DNA of 25,873 bases from a virus. Shown here piece after piece: positions 1-8,055 of this stretch (position 1 is its first letter; each line of letters opens with the position of its first letter). Location of the stretch: the IMG/VR virus record IMGVR_UViG_3300023084_000113, positions 1-25,873 of that record; one strand, given 5' to 3'. Position numbers and translations under genes: made by a program. A model generated the notes under the pieces. That model was not told the DNA's origin and did not search any database. It saw nothing but the letters and a program-made list of their open reading frames with translations.

Positions 1-1
1 A

Positions 2-772
2 AACAAACGTGCCAACGCTGACGTGGCAGTGATATGGAGTGTGCTTTGGCGAGGCAGGATGGAACAGTACCATAGGATATGGAACGAGTACCGCAGTCAA
101 AACAAACCTGTTGTAGTGATCGAGGTCGGAGGTCTTAGACGTAATGAAAGTTTTAAAATAGGCATCAACGGAATAAACAGAGATGCCGATTTTGCCAATC
201 AAGATTTTGACGACAAACGCTGGCCGTTGTTTAAACATGAACTCAGACCCTGGAATCCTACAGGAGATATTATTGTGATATGCGGTCAACATGAAGCATC
301 AGAACAATGGAAGGATATGCCAAGGATGGACACCTGGATTGCCCAGCAAATCACGGAAATAAGAAAATACACAACTAGACCAATTCTAGTACGACCACAC
401 CCTAGAAATCAAATAGGATTTAATTCTAACGATTTCAAGAACGTCAAGGTGCGTTTACCAAAAAGAGATTACCGCACCTATGACGACACAGATTTTAAAC
501 AAACTCTCGAGAGAACGTGGGCGGTTGTAAATCACAGTTCCAACCCTGCAATAGAAGCCGTGATCAAAGGAATTCCGGTTTTCGTGTCTCAGTCGAGTTT
601 GTGCCACGATGTTGGTAACACCAAACTTTTAGATATCAACACTCCAGCAATGCCAAACAGGATCACGTGGGCGAACAAACTGTCATACACGGAATGGTTC
701 AAAAAAGAAATAGAAGAAGGCCTTCCATGGCGTAGGATCAAAAAGAGACTAGAGGAGAAATACATCAAATGA
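2..772 (+). CDS. Glycosyltransferase-like (capsule/CDP-glycerol transferase type), 5' partial
   Basis: The reading frame is open from the window edge, so the gene probably starts outside; an in-frame GTG at position 23 is only a fallback start. The visible 256 residues contain RPHPRN in mid-protein and, later, HSSNPAIEAVIKGIPVFVS. This pairing (basic His-Pro loop, then a Ser/Asn-rich nucleotide-sugar site followed by a hydrophobic strand) resembles the C-terminal half of GT-B enzymes such as KpsS/LipB-type capsule or CDP-glycerol transferases. Inferred role: transfer of a sugar or polyol phosphate to a surface or virion glycan. It shares an ATGA overlap with the next gene, which also looks like a sugar transferase, so the two are probably co-translated. 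The donor sugar cannot be predicted. Confidence 0.6.
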   Translation, partial: NKRANADVAVIWSVLWRGRMEQYHRIWNEYRSQNKPVVVIEVGGLRRNESFKIGINGINRDADFANQDFDDKRWPLFKHELRPWNPTGDIIVICGQHEASEQWKDMPRMDTWIAQQITEIRKYTTRPILVRPHPRNQIGFNSNDFKNVKVRLPKRDYRTYDDTDFKQTLERTWAVVNHSSNPAIEAVIKGIPVFVSQSSLCHDVGNTKLLDINTPAMPNRITWANKLSYTEWFKKEIEEGLPWRRIKKRLEEKYIK

Positions 773-1527
773 GAATCAACCTAAATCAGCGAAATGTCAT
801 AGAACCTATAGAATGGCAACCCTACACAGGCGAAACTATCACTGTGAGAACAATATTGAGAAAAGGACAAAAGATAATAGAGACAGCGTTCTACGAGGAC
901 AAGGTCAAGGCCACCCCAAAGGGCAATGCTTACTGTATAGGTAATGGTCCTTCGAGAAAGGAATTTGATCTAAATCTGTTGAAGTCGACAGGACAGACAT
1001 ACGGATGTAATGCTCTGTATCGAGACTTCATGCCTGATTTCATATTTTCCGTTGATACTAAAATGACAATGCAGATGGTCGAGGACGAAGTAGGACTTAA
1101 GACTGTCCACTACGCACCTGCTTTAGAAGTAAACCGGAAACAAACAAAAGGCATGTTACATCTTATTCCTAACAATCCACACTGGATATCAGGCAATCAG
1201 GCATTCTGGACCGCGGGTGTGCATGGACACAAGAACATCTACCTGATAGGATATGACTTCAGAGAGTATGGAAAGGACCAATTGAACAACATATACCAAG
1301 ACACAACCTGTTACGGTGAAAGGCACAGTGATTCTATATTTGAAGGTTGGTTGAAACAATTTAGAGACATGCTGAAAATGAGGCCTTACGTGAACTACAC
1401 TGTTGTTCATGATAACCCTCCCGAATTTTTAAATTACTTGCAGACAGGTACAGATCTAAAGAATTCTAAGATTATTTCTTATGCAGAGTTTAGCGATACA
1501 GTTTTAAACCAGCAGACTCAAAAGTAG
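769..1527 (+). CDS. DUF115/GT42-like putative glycosyltransferase
   Basis: A 252-residue protein whose ATG overlaps the upstream stop. Near residues 55-60 it has CIGNGPSRKEFDLNLLK, then YGCNALYR and a strand ending FSVD; later SGNQAFWTAG precedes IYLIGYDF. This order (Gly-Asn-Gly-Pro-Ser loop, Asn-rich strand, acidic strand end, then a conserved helix and I/L-Y-L-x-G-x-D/E) is shared by DUF115/Maf-type proteins and CMP-sialic-acid-dependent sialyltransferases of family GT42. Role by analogy: sugar transfer to a glycan or protein. The protein at 13311 has the same layout, so the window holds two relatives. The 3' end overlaps the convergent SprT-like gene by 38 bases, with no terminator visible. 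Confidence 0.55.
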   Translation: MRINLNQRNVIEPIEWQPYTGETITVRTILRKGQKIIETAFYEDKVKATPKGNAYCIGNGPSRKEFDLNLLKSTGQTYGCNALYRDFMPDFIFSVDTKMTMQMVEDEVGLKTVHYAPALEVNRKQTKGMLHLIPNNPHWISGNQAFWTAGVHGHKNIYLIGYDFREYGKDQLNNIYQDTTCYGERHSDSIFEGWLKQFRDMLKMRPYVNYTVVHDNPPEFLNYLQTGTDLKNSKIISYAEFSDTVLNQQTQK

Positions 1528-1957
1528 GCCTGAAAGAATAAAAATTTTCATTGTGGTTCGAATAAGGATCTTTCAATACTGTCATCTGATACAGGTGCAC
1601 CATTTCGTGTGCCAGGGTTTCGATAAAGTCTTTCCACGTTGGGAATTTGCTGTGCAATTGAATGTAGTATCCTTCGACCACATGATGTGGTAATTTACGT
1701 TGGTCAAATTTGCCTTTGGGTGCTTGTCTGCCATCCCAACTTGCTATACATCTGCCCCAGTCCTTATGAAGTTTTTTGACTTCTATATGTACACGTCCGA
1801 GCCTATTACCAAACAACATTGTGTTTAATTTGGTAAACCAATGAGCCACCGCCATGGGAGTTGGCTTGTAACCTTGTACACGACCCCTTGTTTCGAGGCT
1901 ACGTTTAAGTTCTTTTTTCAAACTCCTGACTTTTGAATGTGTTTTCCTTCTTTGCAT
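1490..1957 (-). CDS. SprT-like zinc metalloprotease domain protein
   Basis: The predicted protein has 155 residues from the ATG at 1957. A TTG 18 bases upstream is in frame but less likely. The zinc motif HEMVH lies at residues 117-121, and a later His in NHNENFY (residue 135) fits the third ligand of the SprT/Spartan family. The N-terminal 30 residues are strongly basic. Cellular SprT/Spartan proteins act on DNA-bound or nuclear proteins; the phage substrate is unknown, and proteolysis near replication is only an inference from the neighbouring helicase operon. The gene is divergent from the replication operon at 2021. A consensus promoter for that operon overlaps its first codons. Its 3' end overlaps the gene before it. 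Confidence 0.75.
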   Translation of the reverse strand: MQRRKTHSKVRSLKKELKRSLETRGRVQGYKPTPMAVAHWFTKLNTMLFGNRLGRVHIEVKKLHKDWGRCIASWDGRQAPKGKFDQRKLPHHVVEGYYIQLHSKFPTWKDFIETLAHEMVHLYQMTVLKDPYSNHNENFYSFRPTFESAGLKLYR

Positions 1958-1959
1958 GG

Positions 1960-1987
1960 TTGACAATATTACCAATTATAGTATAAT
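1960..1987 (+). promoter_or_regulatory. Sigma70-type promoter for the 2021 operon
   Basis: TTGACA at 1960-1965 and TATAAT at 1982-1987, both perfect matches, are separated by 16 bases. The predicted start is near 1994-1995, giving a leader of about 27 bases before the ATG at 2021. No clear Shine-Dalgarno sequence is visible. This is a host-polymerase (early-type) promoter for the HARP-like protein and UvsW operon. Confidence 0.8.
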
Positions 1988-2020
1988 ATACTAATAATTA
2001 TCTAAATTACCAGTATTAAA

Positions 2021-3355
2021 ATGCAGTCAGATTTGCCAAAAACAATAAACGAAGCACTCAAAATATTAGCATATAATGAATATTTCTGGGGAGATCCACA
2101 AAAAAGCAAGATTAATCCACATCCTAAGGACAGATCAACCGTGACTTCACTAGCAGAGTCGCAGTATGCATGGACCGAAAAACAGGCCAGATTGGCCCTA
2201 GTGATTCTTAAGAGATACCTGTCCAAATTCCAGGCCCATCATATGGACATCAAAAATTTATTGGACAACCCAATATATGACGATGCTTTTAGGGTAATAA
2301 ACTTTCAGAAAAGCATTGAAAAATTTGTAGACGAAGACGAAGTGACCAAAATTGAAATTAGATTTCCTTATGACAAGAAAGTTATTCAACTTATTCGTTG
2401 CCTAAAGGACAAAAAGGACCTGCCTGGTTTGTACTTGCAGTATGACGGAGAATCCAAAAAATGGACTGCTCTTCACACTGATGTTACTGCGTACTACCTA
2501 ACCTTGATAGCAGTCAGGTATGATTTCAAGTTTATAACTCCTGAGTTGCTAGATGACTACGAACAAATCAAAAAAGAAATCATGGGTCATAGAAAACCAA
2601 CTGCTAGACTAGTCGGTGAGAAGATAGTGATAGACAATGCCAGTGAACCTTTGGCAGAATATTGGAACACCCACTTAAAGGACAAACCCTTGTTACATCA
2701 AGTTGACAGTTTAAAAAATTTCTACATATCATCAAAGAGCATATCTGTCCCTAGCGAATCAGGATTGGCAAGTAAAATTGCACATCACGATTACCACAAG
2801 TTATGGATAAACTCGAAAGAATATTCTAAGCAAGAAGTGGTCAAGGCTTTGATAGAACTAGATGCATTTCCTGTAATAATGCCATGCCACAGCGATGTAC
2901 ATGAAGAAGCAGAGATCAGAGAATTTTGGGAATGGTTAAAAGTTTTTGAATCAAAAGGAATAGATATGATGAAAGAATGTTCTTGGGGTTTTGATCTGAA
3001 AGAACCTATTTACAGGAAAGAAATAGATAAATTTGACGAGAAAAAGTTTTTAGTGGATAGTCAAAAACCCAGAGAATTTTTCGAGAATCTTTATGAACTC
3101 CACCAGATGAGTAAGCAGTTCAAGTTCATAGATGAAAGCACCAAGGTTATATTTGTTAGAAACAGAATACCACGTTCCCTAATCAAGAGCGAGGTAAAAC
3201 CAAAAGCGGCGGTGATCGCTTTGGGTGGTGGATATTATGCCACAGGCACAGACAACCTAAAAAGACTTCTTGAGAATCTTCCAAAAAAGTTGTATTATAG
3301 TGATCATCAACCCAGCAGTTGGGATTGGCATGATCATGTGATTGAAAAAGTATAA
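2021..3355 (+). CDS. HARP-domain-like protein paired with UvsW
   Basis: This 444-residue protein was not recognised with certainty. Residues about 95-165 contain KIEIRFPYDKKVIQLIRCLK, followed by a YDGESKKW turn and a DVTAYYLTLIAVRYDFKF segment. That order resembles the HARP domain of SMARCAL1-type annealing helicases (F-x-F-x-Y-D..., then W at the end of a hairpin). No helicase motifs are present in the protein itself. The stop codon is immediately followed by the ATG of UvsW, with no spacer, so the two are probably made together; a DNA-fork binding partner of UvsW is a reasonable inference. A consensus promoter lies 33 bases upstream. Alternative: an unrelated conserved phage protein with chance similarity. 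Confidence 0.5.
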   Translation: MQSDLPKTINEALKILAYNEYFWGDPQKSKINPHPKDRSTVTSLAESQYAWTEKQARLALVILKRYLSKFQAHHMDIKNLLDNPIYDDAFRVINFQKSIEKFVDEDEVTKIEIRFPYDKKVIQLIRCLKDKKDLPGLYLQYDGESKKWTALHTDVTAYYLTLIAVRYDFKFITPELLDDYEQIKKEIMGHRKPTARLVGEKIVIDNASEPLAEYWNTHLKDKPLLHQVDSLKNFYISSKSISVPSESGLASKIAHHDYHKLWINSKEYSKQEVVKALIELDAFPVIMPCHSDVHEEAEIREFWEWLKVFESKGIDMMKECSWGFDLKEPIYRKEIDKFDEKKFLVDSQKPREFFENLYELHQMSKQFKFIDESTKVIFVRNRIPRSLIKSEVKPKAAVIALGGGYYATGTDNLKRLLENLPKKLYYSDHQPSSWDWHDHVIEKV

Positions 3356-4822
3356 ATGAGCAGTTGTAAACTAGTAATCAAAGACGAAGTAAATGTGAAG
3401 TTTGAAAACTTGTCACTCGAGTGGCGTAAGAAACTGTCAAACAAGTTCAAGTACGAGATACCATATGCAAGGCATTTACCTGCAGTCAAACTCGGCCGTT
3501 GGGATGGCAAAGTTTCGTTTTTTGGCTTGGGAGGCACAACCTATCTAAATCTAGTCGATCAGATACTACCAATACTAGAGGACGGAGGGGTGTATGTTGA
3601 TTTTGAGGACAGGAGAGAACAACATAACTTTGAATTTAAAAAGGTAGATAAGGACTACCTATCACACATCACTTGGCCGGACAATCATCCCTGCGCAGGA
3701 CAGAAACTCGAACTACGAGACTACCAGGTAGAAACAATCAACAAGTTTATCGAAAACCCGCAGTGCATACAAGAGATCGCCACCGGAGCAGGTAAGACCA
3801 TAATCACAGCGGCGTTGTGCCAACTGGTCGAGCCGTATGGTAGAACTCTCACAATCGTGCCCAACAAGAGTTTGGTCACACAAACCGAAGAAGATTTTCT
3901 CACTTGCAACTTGGATGTTGGTGTATACTACGGCGATCGAAAGGAGTTAGGACGCTACAACACGATAGCAACCTGGCAAAGCCTAAACGTGCTTGAAAAG
4001 AAAGCCAAAGACGAACACACAACAGAGTTCCTCGAAGCCATACAAGGCATCAACACAATCATAATTGATGAGGTGCACATGGCAAAGGCAGATGTACTGA
4101 AAAGACTTCTCACAGGACCATTTGCACACTGTGGAATAAGATGGGGACTCACAGGCACAGTTCCAAAGGCAGATTACGAATTCATGGGTCTGAAATGTAG
4201 CATTGGTGAGGTCGCAAATAGAATACAGGCAAGTGAATTGCAAGACAAGGGTGTGTTGGCCAACTGCCACGTGAATGTGTTGCAGACACAGGACCATCCA
4301 CAGTTCAAAACATACGGAGAAGAATTGAAATGGCTGACAACAGACTCTACAAGAATGACTTGGGTAGCACAGACCATACAAAGTATCGCAACATCGGGGA
4401 ACACGCTGATACTCGTTGATAGAATATCAGCAGGAGAAATACTTGAAAAGAAAATAAAAGATTCAGTGTTTGTATCTGGATCAACCAAAAATACAGATAG
4501 AAAGGAGCAGTATGATGAAGTATCTACTAGCCAAAATAAAGTTATTATTGCCACATATGGAGTTGCCGCTGTTGGCATTAATATTCCTAGGATTTTTAAT
4601 CTTGTCCTTATAGAGCCTGGTAAGTCGTTCGTGAGAGTGATACAGAGTATAGGACGTGGAATAAGGAAGGCAGAGGACAAAGACAGTGTGCAGATATGGG
4701 ACATCACAAGCAGTTGCAAGTTTGCAAAAAGACACCTCGGCCAGAGAAAAAAGTTTTACAAAGAGGCAAATTATCCGTATAATATAGAAAAGATAGATTA
4801 TGAAAATCCTTACTCTGGATAA
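3356..4822 (+). CDS. uvsW: UvsW-type SF2 DNA helicase
   Basis: The 488-residue protein carries superfamily 2 helicase motifs in order: Q-motif-like ELRDYQ, Walker A ATGAGKT at residues 142-148 (Lys147), DEVH box at 238-241, the LTGT motif III, then in the second RecA domain VGINIPR and a closing QSIGRGIRK (motif VI). Length and the small N-terminal domain match T4 UvsW. In T4, UvsW unwinds branched DNA and R-loops, promotes strand annealing and fork regression, and helps the switch to recombination-dependent replication. It abuts the HARP-like gene upstream and overlaps the next gene by 23 bases, consistent with one operon. Confidence 0.93.
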   Translation: MSSCKLVIKDEVNVKFENLSLEWRKKLSNKFKYEIPYARHLPAVKLGRWDGKVSFFGLGGTTYLNLVDQILPILEDGGVYVDFEDRREQHNFEFKKVDKDYLSHITWPDNHPCAGQKLELRDYQVETINKFIENPQCIQEIATGAGKTIITAALCQLVEPYGRTLTIVPNKSLVTQTEEDFLTCNLDVGVYYGDRKELGRYNTIATWQSLNVLEKKAKDEHTTEFLEAIQGINTIIIDEVHMAKADVLKRLLTGPFAHCGIRWGLTGTVPKADYEFMGLKCSIGEVANRIQASELQDKGVLANCHVNVLQTQDHPQFKTYGEELKWLTTDSTRMTWVAQTIQSIATSGNTLILVDRISAGEILEKKIKDSVFVSGSTKNTDRKEQYDEVSTSQNKVIIATYGVAAVGINIPRIFNLVLIEPGKSFVRVIQSIGRGIRKAEDKDSVQIWDITSSCKFAKRHLGQRKKFYKEANYPYNIEKIDYENPYSG

Positions 4823-5303
4823 CCAGACATACACACTAGAAAAGATCCCGGAATGGGTGGACGAGAAATTACGTTTTGCGGTTTTGGATAATTCAGACCC
4901 AAGCAACCCGGATTTCTTCTACATACCATTGATATTCCTTGAAAGTTTTAATGCACCTGCCGCCGTACTAGAGATAGGGGATTACAAAATTAAAATGCCT
5001 CTGGATTGGAAGATGTTGATAGGCGAGGCCGGACAATCTGAGATGCATGTGTTACCATTGACAAGTCTCAACGATAGAGGGTTTGATGCCTTCACATTTA
5101 ATCCGTTGAGTAGTAGCAAACCTGACTTTATGCCCATAGACATAGTAGACATATACACAGAAGTGAAATGGTATTTCCCAAAGATCAAGTCCGGGCAGAT
5201 GCTTGCCGTTCCCTTGTCGGATGGCGCCAAACCCATGTGTGCATACTTTGTCAAAGATATTTCAAGACAGTGTGAACAGGTTGATTATGGCTCGGTCTGG
5301 TAG
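4800..5303 (+). CDS. Conserved hypothetical of T4-like marine phages
   Basis: A 167-residue acidic protein starting inside the 3' end of uvsW. No enzyme motif is visible. Segments such as LPLTSLNDRGF, FNPLSSSKPDF, EVKWYFPKIKSGQ and the C-terminal YFVKDISR look strongly constrained, and from memory similar proteins lie after uvsW in T4-like cyanophages; that memory has not been checked by search. The region is alternating strand-like with no signal peptide or membrane segment, so a cytoplasmic protein is expected. Operon position implies a role tied to replication or late transcription, but no function is claimed. Confidence 0.8.
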   Translation: MKILTLDNQTYTLEKIPEWVDEKLRFAVLDNSDPSNPDFFYIPLIFLESFNAPAAVLEIGDYKIKMPLDWKMLIGEAGQSEMHVLPLTSLNDRGFDAFTFNPLSSSKPDFMPIDIVDIYTEVKWYFPKIKSGQMLAVPLSDGAKPMCAYFVKDISRQCEQVDYGSVW

Positions 5304-5520
5304 GAGATCAATAACCATTGAGGCACCAGTAATGATCACTAGCAATAAGATAGCAGTATGGATGGATGAAAATTGGATGCACGATTTTTTTGACTTTTTA
5401 CATTTACACAAATTTAAACTTTCAGGTTTACAACATAAGCAAAGGAAAATAAAATTAACATTTGTTACACCAAAGGATTGTACAATGTTTGGATTAAAAT
5501 ATGCCAGCAGAAAAAAATAG
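5287..5520 (+). CDS. Small basic hypothetical protein
   Basis: The start at ATG 5287 gives 77 residues and a 17-base overlap with the gene before, typical of this operon; the longer frame from 5203 would overlap by about 100 bases and adds a tail that reads like out-of-frame sequence. The protein starts MARSGRRSITIEAPV, has a Trp/Phe/His-rich middle (WMDENWMHDFFDFLHLHKF) and a Lys-rich end. No family was recognised. It overlaps the next gene by 20 bases. The stretch is AT-rich: the 60 bases from 5401 contain only 14 G+C. Confidence 0.65.
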   Translation: MARSGRRSITIEAPVMITSNKIAVWMDENWMHDFFDFLHLHKFKLSGLQHKQRKIKLTFVTPKDCTMFGLKYASRKK

Positions 5521-5953
5521 AAAATTTTTTGATTTAAGGAACGGACTAAAAGCCGTAGACTATCGTAACAAAGACTACTTTGATAGGATAGACGACAAAG
5601 AGAAATCTTTGTATTCACCTTATATGTTGATGAGGTACGCATCAAACGTTTCATCCAAAGACAAATTCTTCGTTGAACACTACGTGGAGATGGTGAACGA
5701 GTGCGTGAACAAACACTGTTTCACATTGGGCAAACACAAGAAACTGCTATGGATCCTGACTGCTATGTGTGGTGCATTACAACAACAGTTTCATCCATGG
5801 CTCAAACCAATGAAGCGTGTACCAAACAAGAGTCTAAAAAAATTACAACAGATATATCCAACCTGGAAAGAAACAGATTTAGAAACACTTGATAAGGTCA
5901 TCACAGACCGAGAACTTGAGGAGTTAATTGAAGCACATGGCATCAACGAATAA
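5501..5953 (+). CDS. 62: Probable clamp-loader small subunit (gp62-like)
   Basis: The 150-residue protein has the arrangement I associate with gp62 of T4-like phages: a short N-terminal FFDLRNGLKAVDY segment, then SPYMLMRYAS, a helical EHYVEMVNECVN stretch, a KHKKLLW motif and a Lys-rich C-terminal tail ending in acidic helices. In T4, gp62 joins four gp44 ATPase subunits to form the loader that places the gp45 sliding clamp on primed DNA. The length is somewhat shorter than T4 gp62 (about 187 residues). gp44 and gp45 are not in this window. The call rests on pattern and operon context, not on alignment. Confidence 0.55.
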   Translation: MPAEKNRKFFDLRNGLKAVDYRNKDYFDRIDDKEKSLYSPYMLMRYASNVSSKDKFFVEHYVEMVNECVNKHCFTLGKHKKLLWILTAMCGALQQQFHPWLKPMKRVPNKSLKKLQQIYPTWKETDLETLDKVITDRELEELIEAHGINE

Positions 5954-6620
5954 ATGCACATACTGTGGCAAGGAGTTTGCTAAGGCACGAACACTACAAG
6001 TGCATCTGTGTGAGCCCAAGCGTAGATATCTACAACGAGATGAGAAGTGGGTGGTCAACGCATTCATGGTGTTCCAGAGATTCTACAAGATACACCAACA
6101 CAATTCGAAAGAAAAGACCTATGACGATTTCGTGAAGAGTCCATACTACAACGCATTTGTTAAGTTTGGTAGATACATCATGCACATAAACCCGTTGTAT
6201 CCAGAGAAGTACATAGACTTTGTGTTAAGATCTAAGATTAAATTGGACCATTGGTCAAGAGACGATCTCTATGAAACGTATCTGATAGAGGCATTAAAGA
6301 CAGAACCAGTTGAGGCCGCATTGCAGAGGAGCATCACAACAATGATGGACTGGGCAACTGAACAGAACGCACAGTGGTCAGACTACTTCAGACTGGTCAA
6401 CACTAATAGGGCCGTGGCACACATACAGCAAGGCAAGATAAGTCCATGGTTGTTGCTAGGTTGCAACGCAGGCAAAAGGATGTTAAAATCATTCAACGAC
6501 GAACAATTACAGATGATAGAAAAATTTATAAACCCAAGTTTCTGGCCAAGCAAGTTGAAAAGTTATCCAGCAGATACAATGCTGGTACAGGACACAGCAA
6601 GGGAGGCCAAAATTGTCTAA
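5937..6620 (+). CDS. C2H2-type zinc-finger phage protein
   Basis: The first 25 residues hold CTYCGKEFAKARTLQVHLC, a Cys-x2-Cys...His-x-x-Cys finger of C2H2/C2HC type. The remaining 200 residues are helical and rich in Trp and Tyr, with YDDFVKSPYYNAFVKFGRY and LDHWSRDDLYETYL as the most constrained-looking parts. ATG 5937 was chosen; a TTG at 5928 lies too close (4 bases) to the GAGGAG ribosome site. From memory, T4-like cyanophages carry similar proteins of unknown function. A nucleic-acid-binding or protein-scaffold role is inferred from the finger and the replication operon. It overlaps its neighbours at both ends. Confidence 0.75.
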   Translation: MASTNKCTYCGKEFAKARTLQVHLCEPKRRYLQRDEKWVVNAFMVFQRFYKIHQHNSKEKTYDDFVKSPYYNAFVKFGRYIMHINPLYPEKYIDFVLRSKIKLDHWSRDDLYETYLIEALKTEPVEAALQRSITTMMDWATEQNAQWSDYFRLVNTNRAVAHIQQGKISPWLLLGCNAGKRMLKSFNDEQLQMIEKFINPSFWPSKLKSYPADTMLVQDTAREAKIV

Positions 6621-6846
6621 GGTCAAGTTGGAAATAAACGACGAAATGAAATTCGAAGAAGGTGACTGTGCTGTGATAATCAAGGAAGACGGTTCTATAG
6701 GAAGAGTGATAATGCCTGACATGAATAAGGAATATCTAGACACAGAAGGATACAGGAAACTGCTAGATGTAATAGATGTGTTGGACCCTGGTAGCAAAGA
6801 AGAGTTCATCAAGTACAATGAAAAAGACAGAGGGAGTGTACATTAA
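6613..6846 (+). CDS. Small acidic hypothetical protein (TTG start)
   Basis: A 77-residue acidic protein beginning with TTG at 6613. This start is supported by a strong GGGAGG ribosome-binding sequence at 6601-6606, six bases upstream, and by the 8-base overlap with the previous gene. The first half is strand-like (CAVIIKEDGSIGRVIMPD), the second helical (YRKLLDVIDVLDPGSKEEF). No family recognised. Its TAA overlaps the ATG of the DnaE-like gene by one base (TAATG), so the two are translationally coupled and may be functional partners. Confidence 0.75.
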   Translation: MSKVKLEINDEMKFEEGDCAVIIKEDGSIGRVIMPDMNKEYLDTEGYRKLLDVIDVLDPGSKEEFIKYNEKDRGSVH

Positions 6847-7436
6847 TGCCTGATGTTGACATAGATTTTTTTGACAGAGACGGTGTGCTGAAACTGTTCA
6901 AACACACGCCGGCAACAATGATAAAAGATGGCAAGACAGAAAAACACAAGACAGGTGTTTACTTCCACGCAGTACCTGAACATCCGGTCACAGGGCACAG
7001 CACACTGGACTACAAGAAAGCAGAGGACAGAGGCTACTTCAAGATAGACATGCTGAACGTGAACATCTACAAGGAAATCAAGTCAGAACAGGAACTAGTC
7101 GAACTGATGATACAGGAACCAGACTGGGACATGCTGAAGGATCCAAAGACAGTGGAAAACCTTTTCCACCTAAATGGCCATTTCAACATAGTGTCGAAAC
7201 TAGAACCCAAAACTATCGAACAACTTGCGGCTGTATTAGCCATAATACGTCCTGCCAAGAGGCATCTGATGTACAAGGACTGGAAGGACATAATGGCAGA
7301 GGTATGGGTGCGTCCAAAGGACGGGTCATATTTCTTCAAGAAGTCACACGCCGTCGCTTACGCCCAGGCGATCGTTGTGCAGATGAATCTGATGTCACGT
7401 GCTAAATATAGTTTTGATGCAACGTCAAAAAACTAA
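6846..7436 (+). CDS. Miniature DNA polymerase III alpha (DnaE)-like protein
   Basis: Only 196 residues, but it shows in order several landmarks of the DnaE palm region: MPDVDIDFFDR at the N-terminus (PDxDxDF catalytic-aspartate motif, D3/D5/D7), HPVTGHSTLDYKKAEDRGYFKIDML (like the strand carrying the third Asp), then KTIEQLAAVLAIIRPAKRHL (like DnaE ALxRPGPL) and KKSHAVAYAQ near residue 165-174 (like NKSHAAAYA). DnaE itself exceeds 1,100 residues, so fingers, thumb, PHP and clamp-binding parts are missing. It cannot be a normal replicase; a regulator, decoy or relic that keeps the metal-binding fold is an inference. From memory, T4-like cyanophages carry a similar protein. It is coupled to the small gene upstream. 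Confidence 0.75.
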   Translation: MPDVDIDFFDRDGVLKLFKHTPATMIKDGKTEKHKTGVYFHAVPEHPVTGHSTLDYKKAEDRGYFKIDMLNVNIYKEIKSEQELVELMIQEPDWDMLKDPKTVENLFHLNGHFNIVSKLEPKTIEQLAAVLAIIRPAKRHLMYKDWKDIMAEVWVRPKDGSYFFKKSHAVAYAQAIVVQMNLMSRAKYSFDATSKN

Positions 7437-7578
7437 GAAAAAAATATCTAAAAAATCCAAACAAAAATCCAAGTCTTCTAAACGTTCAGAGTATGGCAGT
7501 TATCAGCCGGATAGTGGTTTAACACAACATTATCTTATAACAGGTGCTATACTTCCTGAAAAAAAGAAGACTAGATAG
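7417..7578 (+). CDS. Small Lys/Ser-rich protein (53 residues)
   Basis: This ATG lies inside the 3' end of the DnaE-like gene (20-base overlap), in the style of the operon. The N-terminal half is a run of Lys, Ser and Arg (KKKISKKSKQKSKSSKR), the second half is SEYGSYQPDSGLTQHYLITG, and the end is basic again. Its disordered, highly basic character suits nucleic-acid binding, but no family was recognised. The 3' end overlaps the reverse-strand gene at 7571 by 8 bases. Without it there would be an unusual 134-base gap, which supports it being real. Confidence 0.5.
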   Translation: MQRQKTKKKISKKSKQKSKSSKRSEYGSYQPDSGLTQHYLITGAILPEKKKTR

Positions 7579-7945
7579 GTTTTCTAACCAATTGGATAGT
7601 TCGTCTCTTCACCCGTTTCTTTGAAATATCAGACAGTCTCACGGTTGGTCCATGTACTATCTCAACATCCTTTGAATTCAGTGTTACAAGTGTAGTGCGG
7701 AAGTACCTAAACTGCCCCTTAAGGAATATGTTGATTGGCAGTTTCCTGTTGCTTTCGTGCCACCAGGTCTCTCCACATTTCAAAAATTTCATTTTGTCCT
7801 GTGGTAGCATGAGCCTCCCGTAATCGTAGAAACTAATAACATTTACGTCTTCGTTTTGCACAATACCAACGTATTCCAAATCGCCCTTTCTGATCAGACT
7901 TAGGAATGGGAATTTGTCCCTCAAAGTGTTAAAAATTTCGTTCAT
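7571..7945 (-). CDS. Conserved hypothetical protein of T4-like marine phages
   Basis: A 124-residue protein with no signal or membrane segment. Constrained-looking parts are LRDKFPFLSLIRKGDLEYVGIV, GETWWHESNRKLPINIFL and a basic C-terminal KKRVKRRTIQLVRKP. From memory, T4-like cyanophages carry a protein with the same GETWW...ESNR...PINIFL pattern, also of unknown function. It sits alone on the reverse strand between the replication operon and the late gene at 8056. A late-promoter motif for the opposite strand lies just upstream of its start, so the gap 7946-8055 is a divergent control region. Confidence 0.8.
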   Translation of the reverse strand: MNEIFNTLRDKFPFLSLIRKGDLEYVGIVQNEDVNVISFYDYGRLMLPQDKMKFLKCGETWWHESNRKLPINIFLKGQFRYFRTTLVTLNSKDVEIVHGPTVRLSDISKKRVKRRTIQLVRKPI

Positions 7946-7953
7946 GCTCTATC

Positions 7954-7961
7954 TATAAATA
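7954..7961 (+). promoter_or_regulatory. T4-type late promoter (TATAAATA)
   Basis: A perfect match to the T4 late-promoter core recognised by the phage sigma factor gp55. It lies ahead of a virion-type protein, as expected for late expression. Predicted transcription start is around 7967, giving a leader of about 90 bases to the GTG at 8056. Confidence 0.75.
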
Positions 7962-8055
7962 CTGTTAAATATGTATTATGCAAACAGTATCAAGGTATTT
8001 ACTATCACAGTTGGTAATAGCCTACGTAAATGGTTATCACGGGAGGAATTCAAAA

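Noticed and set aside
3955-4906. Long reverse-strand open frames opposite uvsW (up to 181 codons)
   Set aside because: They lie opposite a gene with full helicase motifs, are Cys/Ser/Leu-rich in the manner of antisense frames, and lack ribosome sites.
5203-5286. Upstream extension of the 5287 gene
   Set aside because: It would overlap the previous gene by about 100 bases and its residues match an out-of-frame reading of that gene.
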